Below, piece by piece: positions 6,151 through 11,385 of a stretch of 11,385 nucleotides of DNA. Location of the stretch: the NCBI GenBank assembly GCA_021789715.1, contig JAJYJE010000015.1, forward strand, positions 1 through 11,385. Reading direction: 5' to 3'. A program made the translations under genes and the position numbers. Every line of letters begins with the position of its first letter. The stretch's first letter is position 1. This stretch comes from a bacterium. GTDB taxonomy: Bacteria > Patescibacteriota > Doudnabacteria > UBA920. The notes beneath the pieces were generated by a model. That model was not told the origin of the DNA, ran no database searches, and was given only the letters and a program-made list of their open reading frames with translations.

Positions 6151-7779
6151 TTAAATCTTAATTATGTACCCTTCGTGCGGGCGGAGCAGAAAATTCCTCA
6201 AATGAGCCGCCTCCCCCGCCGGGCGGTCCATATAAGTGGTCAGCAGCATCGTGCCGGTCTCCGCGGGAAGAGTTATGGCGCGCGCTTGGTCGGAAAAATT
6301 CAACAACACCGCCACGCGCTCCCCCTCCCCCTCCCGCATATAAGCAAAAACTTCTTCGTCCGCCAAAACCAGCGGCTCAAACCGGCCAAACAGCAGCGCC
6401 GGACTGTCCTGGCGCAGCTTGATTAAATTCTTGTACAAAGCCAACACCGAGCGGGTATCGGCGAATTCCGCCTCCGCGTTCACGTGAGTATAATTTTCCG
6501 AAACCGGCAGCCAGGGCTGGGAAGTTGAAAATCCGGCGTACTCTAGCGCGTTCCATTGCATCGGCGTACGCTCGGGATCGCGGCCCAGCTTCATGCCCGG
6601 CACGTTCTTTTCGTACTGATCCCGCACCAGCTCATGCGGAATAAGTCCATCCACCATGCCGATCTCTTCCCCGTAATAAATAAAAGGCATGCCCCGCAGC
6701 GTAAACTGCAGCATCGCCGCCAGCCTGGCGCGCTCCAAACCAAGCCGGCTGGCCACCCGCGGCTGATCATGATTGCCTAAAACGTAATTCGGCCAGTCAT
6801 ACGGCTTAAGCGATGCCTCAAACTCCGTAATAAACTTCCGGTATGCGTCCACCCGCCATGGCATGCCGATGAGATTAAAATTAAACGGCGAGTGCCTGCC
6901 ATTGCCGCAGACGCGGTAATACCTTGCCATCTCTTCAATGCCGGCATGCAGCTCGGTCACCATAAACTTTTCCCCAAAACCGTCCAAGAATTGGCATAAC
7001 TCCTTTAGAATGCTTAAGGTCTCTTCCTGTCCCTGCGTGTACTGCTGTAACAAAGCGTGGTAGGGATCCATGCTGCCGGGGGCGAAATCCGGATTCGGAG
7101 GGTTATCCCGCAACTTGGCGTCTTTAACCAGCCAATGGACGGCGTCCACCCGAAATCCGTCTACGCCGCGGTCCAGCCAAAATTTCAGCACCGCTTTCAT
7201 AGCCGCCCCCACCTCCGGGCTGCGCCAATTCAAATCCGGCTGCTGTTTTAAGAACGTGTGAAAATAATACTGGCCGGTTTTTTCATCCGATTCCCAGCCG
7301 CTGCCGCCAAATACCGATAGCCAATTATTGGGAGGCTGGAGCTGGTCCCGATTCCGGCCTGCCGGCGCGGTATCGACTTTAGGATCCGCCCAAATATACC
7401 AGTTCCGTTTGGGATTCTCGCGCGAGGCGCGCGATTCCAAAAACCACGGATGCTGGTCCGAGGTATGATTCGGCACATAGTCCATCATAATCCTAATGCC
7501 CAGGCCGTGAGCCTCAGCCACCAGGCGATCAAAATCCTCCATCGTGCCAAAAAGCGGATCTATGGCGCAATGATCGGAAATATCATAACCAAAATAGCGC
7601 ATCGGTGATTTATAGACGGGCGATAGCCATATGGCGCCAATGCCTAAGTCGTGCAAATAATCGAGCTTTTCAATAATTCCCGGCAAATCCCCCACCCCAT
7701 CGCCGTTGCTATCCTTAAAACTGCGGGGATAAATTTGGTAGACAACCGCAGTGCGGTACCACGGAAGTTCTTGGCGCAT
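6151..7779 (-). CDS. GH13 alpha-glucosidase (oligosaccharide-hydrolysing alpha-amylase family enzyme)
   Basis: At 542 residues this has the usual length for cytosolic GH13 exo-glucosidases. A calcium-binding-type loop D-x-N-x-D-G-x-G-D is at 23-31. The conserved regions are all present: DYVPNH 100-105, QPDLNW 180-185, GFRVDA 208-213 with nucleophile D212, VTELH 274-278 with acid/base E276, and GNHD 335-338 with D338. A small beta C-terminal domain follows residue 460. QPDLNW is typical of the alpha-glucosidase/oligo-1,6-glucosidase group. Alanine after the nucleophile, rather than valine, leans towards alpha-1,4 bonds, but this is a weak guide; sucrose-active or transglycosylating activity cannot be excluded. 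There is no signal peptide, so it acts on imported or internal oligosaccharides. AAGGA lies 11 bases before the ATG, rather far. It is the last gene of the carbon-metabolism cluster. Confidence 0.9.
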   Translation of the reverse strand: MRQELPWYRTAVVYQIYPRSFKDSNGDGVGDLPGIIEKLDYLHDLGIGAIWLSPVYKSPMRYFGYDISDHCAIDPLFGTMEDFDRLVAEAHGLGIRIMMDYVPNHTSDQHPWFLESRASRENPKRNWYIWADPKVDTAPAGRNRDQLQPPNNWLSVFGGSGWESDEKTGQYYFHTFLKQQPDLNWRSPEVGAAMKAVLKFWLDRGVDGFRVDAVHWLVKDAKLRDNPPNPDFAPGSMDPYHALLQQYTQGQEETLSILKELCQFLDGFGEKFMVTELHAGIEEMARYYRVCGNGRHSPFNFNLIGMPWRVDAYRKFITEFEASLKPYDWPNYVLGNHDQPRVASRLGLERARLAAMLQFTLRGMPFIYYGEEIGMVDGLIPHELVRDQYEKNVPGMKLGRDPERTPMQWNALEYAGFSTSQPWLPVSENYTHVNAEAEFADTRSVLALYKNLIKLRQDSPALLFGRFEPLVLADEEVFAYMREGEGERVAVLLNFSDQARAITLPAETGTMLLTTYMDRPAGEAAHLRNFLLRPHEGYIIKI

Positions 7780-7826
7780 AAGTTTCTAAATCCTTAAAAA
7801 TGGTAACTAACTTGACGGGACTTCAC

Positions 7827-7857
7827 TGTAAAGATGACCATTGCGAGGGCGCAATGG
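7827..7857. repeat. Inverted repeat between the transaldolase and GH13 genes
   Basis: CCATTGCG (7838-7845) pairs perfectly with CGCAATGG (7850-7857) around AGGG, extendable to ten pairs with one G-T. On the minus strand it follows the transaldolase stop but lacks a real U-run (TCATCTTTA). It may be a weak terminator or attenuator. Directly beyond it a TTTACA (7827-7832, minus strand) could be the -35 box of a GH13 promoter, but I find no good -10 box at the right distance. Confidence 0.45.
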
Positions 7858-7887
7858 CCGCCTTGAATACCTTGCCTGCCTTCTCCC

Positions 7888-8760
7888 TCATTTTCCCGCA
7901 TCTATCAGATTATTCCAATCCGCGGCGAATTTCGCGATTCCCGAATCCGTAAGTTCATGCCGGATATTGTAACTTTGCCGCGGCTGAACCAGGTCAAGTT
8001 CCCTATATGGAATAGGCTGCAGCTTTTCGCTTTTCACTCCCGACTTTTCGCCGCTGGTCGGCATTCCGGCCGCCGCCCACTCCTGAATGGCTTTAAGGGG
8101 CGCGGTGATGATATCCGCGCCCAGTTCTATGGAGCGGACAAAATGGGATAAATTGCGAACGCTTGCCGCCAGCACTTCCGCGTGGCGGTCGCCGCGGCGA
8201 TACATCTGAACAATGTTGGAGATTAAATCCAGGCCGTTCTCGCCGCGATCATCAAGCCGGCCAATAAAAGGCGAAACAAACACCCCGCCTTTTTTTGCAC
8301 CCTTGGTCGCGGCATAAACCGCAGCGGCCTGCTCCTGGGAAAACACCAGAGTCATGTTTACGCGCAGGCCTTCCTTTACCGCCATTTCCGCGGCCTTTAA
8401 GCCTTCGGCGGTCGTAGGAAACTTAATGTGCGCATTGGGAATCCAGCCGTAAAATTCCTTGCCCTGCTCCAGCATTTCTTCGGCCGGCGTTTCCGCGTCA
8501 GCGTAGACTTCGATCGAAACCGAACCCTCCGGGATTAGGGCCGCCACTTCCTTGGTCACGCTTTCATAGAAATGCAAGACCTCCGCGGCGGAAAATTTTT
8601 CTCCCCGGGCCAGCCTGGCCTGAGCATCGGGATTTTTGGCGATAAGCGACGGGTTGGTGGTCTGCCCATCCAAAAAGCCAAGCAGGTCCAAAGCCGCTTT
8701 GGTTTCCTTAGGATCGCCGCTGTCGAGGAATATCTTTGTGGTAAGCCCTTGGGGACGCAT
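7888..8760 (-). CDS. tal: Transaldolase
   Basis: The 290-residue protein transfers a dihydroxyacetone unit between sugar phosphates in the non-oxidative pentose phosphate branch. The signatures are the TTNPSLI strand motif at 34-40, Schiff-base lysine K113 in AHIKFPTT, the NMTLVFSQEQA segment at 135-145, and the SPFIGRLDDRG phosphate-binding region at 163-173. It is longer than the compact TalC/MipB type (about 220 residues) because of an N-terminal KIFLDSGDP leader and a C-terminal tail after residue 235. The start MRPQGLTTKIFLDSGDP is typical for related enzymes as I remember them, so the ATG at 8760 is retained although no Shine-Dalgarno site precedes it. Upstream in the same frame, beyond a TAA, lies a short ORF that does have one. 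It sits between the LOG and GH13 genes in a co-directional run. Confidence 0.93.
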   Translation of the reverse strand: MRPQGLTTKIFLDSGDPKETKAALDLLGFLDGQTTNPSLIAKNPDAQARLARGEKFSAAEVLHFYESVTKEVAALIPEGSVSIEVYADAETPAEEMLEQGKEFYGWIPNAHIKFPTTAEGLKAAEMAVKEGLRVNMTLVFSQEQAAAVYAATKGAKKGGVFVSPFIGRLDDRGENGLDLISNIVQMYRRGDRHAEVLAASVRNLSHFVRSIELGADIITAPLKAIQEWAAAGMPTSGEKSGVKSEKLQPIPYRELDLVQPRQSYNIRHELTDSGIAKFAADWNNLIDAGK

Positions 8761-8781
8761 ATGATTTACGATGCGCTGAAT

Positions 8782-8823
8782 TTACAAATTACGAACCGAC
8801 TTGTCGTGTAAACATTTTGTCAT
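8782..8823 (-). CDS. Possible 13-codon leader ORF upstream of transaldolase
   Basis: ATG at 8821-8823 is preceded by AGGAAG with a five-base spacer, a good ribosome binding site. It runs 13 codons (MTKCLHDKSVRNL) to TAA at 8782-8784. The stop lies 21 bases before the transaldolase ATG and in the same frame. It may be a leader peptide that brings ribosomes to the otherwise site-less tal start. Chance is the alternative, since such short ORFs are common. I recognise no homologue. Confidence 0.25.
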   Translation of the reverse strand: MTKCLHDKSVRNL

Positions 8824-8888
8824 TTTAACTTCCTAACATACTGCTAAGGCGATAGCGCGTTAAGGTAATGCTTCGAACGTGCGCAAAC

Positions 8889-9593
8889 TCAGCTGAATAA
8901 GTGTTTTTTCTTCGGCAAACCTTTAATGTACTCATACGCTTCTTCCGCGGTGTCGACGAGCCGGTAAATATCCATATCTTCCTTATCAATGGAATGATTC
9001 TTTTCGTAAAGCGTTGTTTTTACCCACTCCAAAAGCGGAGCCCAGAATTCCCTGTTGACCAGAACAATCGGCACGGCGCGGATCTTATGCGTTTGGGTCA
9101 GCGTCACCATTTCAAAAAATTCGTCAAGCGTACCAAAGCCGCCGGGGAAAAACACGTAAATCTGCGAAGCGTACTCCAGCATAACCTTGCGGGTAAAAAA
9201 ATACGAAAATGATTCGCTTTCTTTAACATACTGGTTCGTGCGCTGTTCCATAGGCAGGCGGATGTTAATGCCCACGCTCTTGCCTTTGGCTTCGTAGGCG
9301 CCTTTGTTGGCGGCTTCCATAATCCCCGGTCCGCCGCCGGTCATCACGGTAAACCCGGCTTTCGACAGCATGCCGGCAAGCTTGGTCGCTTCTTCATAAA
9401 CTTGGGGGTCGAGACCGCGGCGCGCGCTGCCCATAATACTGACGGCCTTCTTGTAATTTTTCAAAAATTCAAAGCCGGAAATGAACTCGGCCATAATCCG
9501 GAAAATCGTCCAAGTCGGCAATTCTTTCACGCCCTGCCGGACTTTTTCCAAATGCTCAATAGGTTGGTATTGGGGTTTTTCGGTGTAAGCCAT
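8889..9593 (-). CDS. LOG family protein (nucleotide 5'-monophosphate phosphoribohydrolase-like)
   Basis: The protein has 234 residues and a Rossmann-like fold. The two family signatures are clear: [14 protein letters not shown] at 86-99 and PGGFGTLDE at 150-158, with R135-K136 of the RK pair between them and GSARRG at 55-60. LOG enzymes cleave nucleoside 5'-monophosphates to the free base and ribose 5-phosphate; they were first known from cytokinin activation and in bacteria also serve nucleotide turnover (PpnN type). A helical N-terminal stretch of about 45 residues precedes the core, as in the longer bacterial members. The ribose 5-phosphate product fits the neighbouring transaldolase, which suggests nucleotide salvage into central carbon metabolism; this link is inference. 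The ATG at 9593 has no Shine-Dalgarno site, and an in-frame TGA at 9603-9605 prevents any extension upstream. Confidence 0.9.
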   Translation of the reverse strand: MAYTEKPQYQPIEHLEKVRQGVKELPTWTIFRIMAEFISGFEFLKNYKKAVSIMGSARRGLDPQVYEEATKLAGMLSKAGFTVMTGGGPGIMEAANKGAYEAKGKSVGINIRLPMEQRTNQYVKESESFSYFFTRKVMLEYASQIYVFFPGGFGTLDEFFEMVTLTQTHKIRAVPIVLVNREFWAPLLEWVKTTLYEKNHSIDKEDMDIYRLVDTAEEAYEYIKGLPKKKHLFS

Positions 9594-9647
9594 ATTTTGG
9601 TTTCAATTTAACGAATAAGCAAGATGACAATTAAGCATAACTACATT

Positions 9648-9662
9648 TTAACACAATCTCAT
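9648..9662 (-). CDS. Possible 4-codon leader ORF upstream of the LOG gene
   Basis: AAGGAGG (9672-9678), the best Shine-Dalgarno sequence in this half of the window, lies nine bases before ATG AGA TTG TGT TAA, which encodes only MRLC. It is in the same frame as the LOG gene 54 bases further on, with a second stop (TGA) in between. Either the strong site drives a regulatory minimal ORF, or it is a relic. The LOG gene itself has no such site. Confidence 0.25.
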   Translation of the reverse strand: MRLC

Positions 9663-9676
9663 TTAACACTGCCTCC

Positions 9677-9708
9677 TTGTTAAATTGTTTAATTGTTAAA
9701 GTGTTAAT
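9677..9708. repeat. Four tandem 8-base repeats of TTGTTAAA type
   Basis: On the plus strand the units are TTGTTAAA, TTGTTTAA, TTGTTAAA and GTGTTAAT, head to tail from 9677 to 9708. Two more TTAACAC elements, in inverted orientation, lie at about 9648 and 9663. The array starts seven bases after the aldolase stop codon, and its left end overlaps the strong Shine-Dalgarno sequence. It could be a regulator binding array or simple slippage in AT-rich spacer DNA. No terminator for the aldolase gene is visible here. Confidence 0.6.
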
Positions 9709-9714
9709 GTAATG

Positions 9715-10779
9715 CTAGTCTTGTGTCGCCTCTCCTCCGGCCGATGTTTCGAACCCTTTCTCAAGTTCGGGAGCGTACTGCCCCTGGCTGGCCAAGCTGT
9801 TCATTTTGGCGCGGTGCAGGAACACGCGCTGGGCTGCGGCCAAATTTGCGTCCTTGCCCTGCCAAACTTTGGTGGCGCTATCCTGCAAGGCGCGCGCGTA
9901 GGAAAACGTGACCGGCCACGGCAAAGGCCCGTGCTGATGCATGGCGTTCAAATTTTCCGTAGCCTGAATTTCGCCCTGGCCGCCGGATAAAAACACCACG
10001 CCGGCCAAATCTTGCGGCAGCGTCTCCGCGAAAACCCGCAAGGTAGCCCTGGCAATTTCATCGGGAATAGCCGGCTGGCCGGAATCCTTGCCCGGCAGCG
10101 CCATGCTCGATTTTAAAACCATGCCGGAAGGAACCGCCCCGGCTTTGGCCAATTCTTCAAACACCGCCCGGAGCGTTTTATCCAGCACAATTTCGCAAGT
10201 CGCCAAACTATGATTGCCGTCCAAGAGCACCTCCGGCTCAACCATCGGTACCAGCCCCGCTTCCTGGCAGGCCAGTGCGTACGCGGCCAAATCCCTGGCG
10301 TTTTGGCGGATATTGGCGTCGCTAGGCGTTTTATCCGTAATCGTAATCACCGCCCGCCATTTGGCAAACCTAGCGCCCATAGACGCGTATTCGCGCAAGC
10401 GGCCGCTTAAACCATCCAAGCCCTTGGTCACCTTTTCTGAGGGTGAGCCGGGAAATTCAGCCAAACCTTGGTCGACTTTTATGCCGGGTAATATGTTTTC
10501 TTCCTGCAGCGCGTCTACAAAAGTTTTGTGCGACGAAGTTGCCTGATGAATAGTTTCGTCAAACAAGATCACTCCGCTTATGTACCGGCCCTCGCCGGGG
10601 GCGGTCAGCAGCATCTCGCGGAAGGCGCGGCGGTTATCTTCGGTATTTTCCAGATTAATGGCGGCAAACCGCTTGCCTACGGTATTCATACTTTCGTCCG
10701 CCGCCAAAATTCCTTTGCCCGGCGCCACCATTTGTTTGGCAATTTTATTGAGTTCGGCAACCTGTTCTATATTAATCAT
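9715..10779 (-). CDS. fba: Class I fructose-bisphosphate aldolase (eukaryote-like type)
   Basis: The 354-residue enzyme reversibly cleaves fructose 1,6-bisphosphate to dihydroxyacetone phosphate and glyceraldehyde 3-phosphate in the cytosol. The class I family motifs appear in order: GILAADES 23-30, IKVDQG 100-105, FAKWRAV 138-144, EPEV 181-184, Schiff-base lysine K223 in LKSSM, LSGGQ 264-268 and SYAR 293-296. Length and motif order match the classical animal and plant type, not the metal-dependent class II enzyme or the short archaeal DhnA type. It lies downstream of glpX, so aldolase and bisphosphatase are together, which favours a gluconeogenic or sugar-phosphate supply role. The ATG at 10779 has no close Shine-Dalgarno site; the nearest GGGAG is about 25 bases upstream inside the small ORF. 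An in-frame TAATAA forbids a longer N-terminus. Confidence 0.95.
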   Translation of the reverse strand: MINIEQVAELNKIAKQMVAPGKGILAADESMNTVGKRFAAINLENTEDNRRAFREMLLTAPGEGRYISGVILFDETIHQATSSHKTFVDALQEENILPGIKVDQGLAEFPGSPSEKVTKGLDGLSGRLREYASMGARFAKWRAVITITDKTPSDANIRQNARDLAAYALACQEAGLVPMVEPEVLLDGNHSLATCEIVLDKTLRAVFEELAKAGAVPSGMVLKSSMALPGKDSGQPAIPDEIARATLRVFAETLPQDLAGVVFLSGGQGEIQATENLNAMHQHGPLPWPVTFSYARALQDSATKVWQGKDANLAAAQRVFLHRAKMNSLASQGQYAPELEKGFETSAGGEATQD

Positions 10780-10800
10780 AGATTTTAATTTTATTACTTA

Positions 10801-10893
10801 TTACTCTCCCACAACTTCCTTCCACAATTCTAAAGTCTCCTGTTTGGTTAAAGGCCTGCGCAATTCTTCTGATTTTTGCTTGGCCATGCGCAT
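10801..10893 (-). CDS. Small ORF of 30 codons between glpX and fba, hypothetical
   Basis: ATG at 10891-10893 lies two bases after the TAA of glpX (TAA-AG-ATG). It reads 30 codons to TAA at 10801-10803, immediately followed by a second in-frame TAA and, seven codons later, the aldolase ATG. A second ATG two codons in gives MAKQKSEELRR, an equally likely start. The peptide is highly charged, with one Trp and repeated Leu, and would form an amphipathic helix (TKQETLELWKEVVGE at the end). No membrane segment or known motif is visible. The tight spacing suggests translation coupled to glpX. It may be a real small protein, a translational bridge to fba (which has no ribosome binding site), or a fortuitous ORF. 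I do not recognise a homologue. Confidence 0.45.
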   Translation of the reverse strand: MRMAKQKSEELRRPLTKQETLELWKEVVGE

Positions 10894-10895
10894 CT

Positions 10896-11385
10896 TTATT
10901 CGATATTTGTAAATTTACCGCCTCTCCTTCGAGTTTGCCTCAACTCTTTCTCATGGTGGCGGGTGGTTATATAACGGACGGTTCCGGATATTCCCCGAAT
11001 GACTATCGAATGCGTAATAATCGTCGGACCCGCAAACTGTACGCCTTGCAAAAGCGGGCCGTCAATGACGCCGGTGGCGGTAAAGGTAAGCTGATTGCTT
11101 TTGGCCAGAGCATTCACGTCGTAAATTTTCGAGGTTGTCAGGCCGGCATCCCTAATAAGTTTAGCATGTTTTTCATCTTTCGGCTTAAAGCGGCAAAACA
11201 TCCGGCCGCCTAAAATTTTTACGGCCACGGCCGCCAGTACCGCTTCGGCCGACGCGCCGGCCCCCATCAGCAAGTCTATTCCCGATTCCGGCAGGCACGG
11301 CGCAATGGCGCCGGCCACGTCGCCATCGGTGATTAATCGCACGCGGGCGCCGGCTTTCCTAACATCGGCGATAAGTTTTCCGTGG
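10896..11385 (-). CDS. glpX: Fructose-1,6-bisphosphatase class II (GlpX), C-terminal half, cut by the window edge
   Basis: The frame is open to the right edge; 162 residues are visible, about half of a typical GlpX. The enzyme removes the 1-phosphate of fructose 1,6-bisphosphate in gluconeogenesis and depends on divalent metal. The visible part starts near HGKLIADVRKAGARVRLI and continues with family motifs ITDGDVAGAIAP, GIDLLMGAGASAEAVLAA, GG at the end of the next helix, TGVIDGPLLQGV and GTVRYI. A basic tail (RQTRRRGGKF) follows. A GTG inside the frame (11340-11342) is not the start: it lies in the middle of a conserved stretch. The gene leads the cluster, and its stop is two bases from the next small ORF. 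The bifunctional FBPase/SBPase form of this family remains possible. Confidence 0.93.
   Translation of the reverse strand, partial: HGKLIADVRKAGARVRLITDGDVAGAIAPCLPESGIDLLMGAGASAEAVLAAVAVKILGGRMFCRFKPKDEKHAKLIRDAGLTTSKIYDVNALAKSNQLTFTATGVIDGPLLQGVQFAGPTIITHSIVIRGISGTVRYITTRHHEKELRQTRRRGGKFTNIE

Noticed and set aside
11340..11342. GTG as the start of the bisphosphatase
   Set aside because: The frame continues upstream with conserved GlpX sequence to the window edge, so the gene is cut by the window rather than starting here.
1..11385. CRISPR arrays, insertion sequences, transposase or phage genes
   Set aside because: No regularly spaced repeats of CRISPR size, no terminal inverted repeats flanking a transposase, and no integrase- or phage-like protein was seen on either strand.

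Overview
The window reads as a piece of chromosome from a bacterium of the Candidate Phyla Radiation (Patescibacteria, most likely a Parcubacteria-type lineage). This is an inference. It rests on a large secreted surface-layer-like protein with three N-terminal repeat modules of a type I associate with these bacteria, a compact class of transaldolase, a short LOG-family protein and a eukaryote-like class I aldolase. All genes use the standard stops TAA, TGA and TAG, so no recoding is needed. Every protein gene lies on the minus strand. The tRNA is the only clear plus-strand gene.

Layout from left to right: a GC-rich terminator hairpin (1-32); a 1174-residue secreted surface protein (82-3606); about 700 bases without a gene (3607-4314) that hold a dense set of inverted repeats, a plus-strand terminator and a perfect consensus sigma-70 promoter pointing at the surface protein; a ClpB-like AAA+ ATPase fused to a C-terminal phospho-receiver domain (4315-5727); tRNA-Pro(UGG) (5889-5962) with its own promoter; a GH13 alpha-glucosidase (6151-7779); transaldolase (7888-8760); a LOG-family nucleotide hydrolase (8889-9593); class I fructose-bisphosphate aldolase (9715-10779); an uncatalogued 30-codon reading frame (10801-10893); and the C-terminal half of a GlpX-type fructose-1,6-bisphosphatase (10896 to the right edge).

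The right half forms a co-directional carbon-metabolism cluster, transcribed from the right edge leftwards: glpX, small ORF, fba, LOG, tal, GH13. GlpX and aldolase cover the fructose-1,6-bisphosphate steps of gluconeogenesis/glycolysis. Transaldolase connects hexose phosphates with the non-oxidative pentose phosphate branch. LOG enzymes release ribose 5-phosphate from nucleotides, which could feed the same branch. The GH13 enzyme would supply glucose from oligosaccharides. The surface protein and the ATPase-receiver fusion are separate units with their own promoters.

The most unusual items are the AAA+/receiver fusion, the palindrome-rich non-coding block with a 600-base leader, and three short reading frames placed just upstream of, and in the same frame as, fba, LOG and tal, which themselves have no good ribosome binding site.
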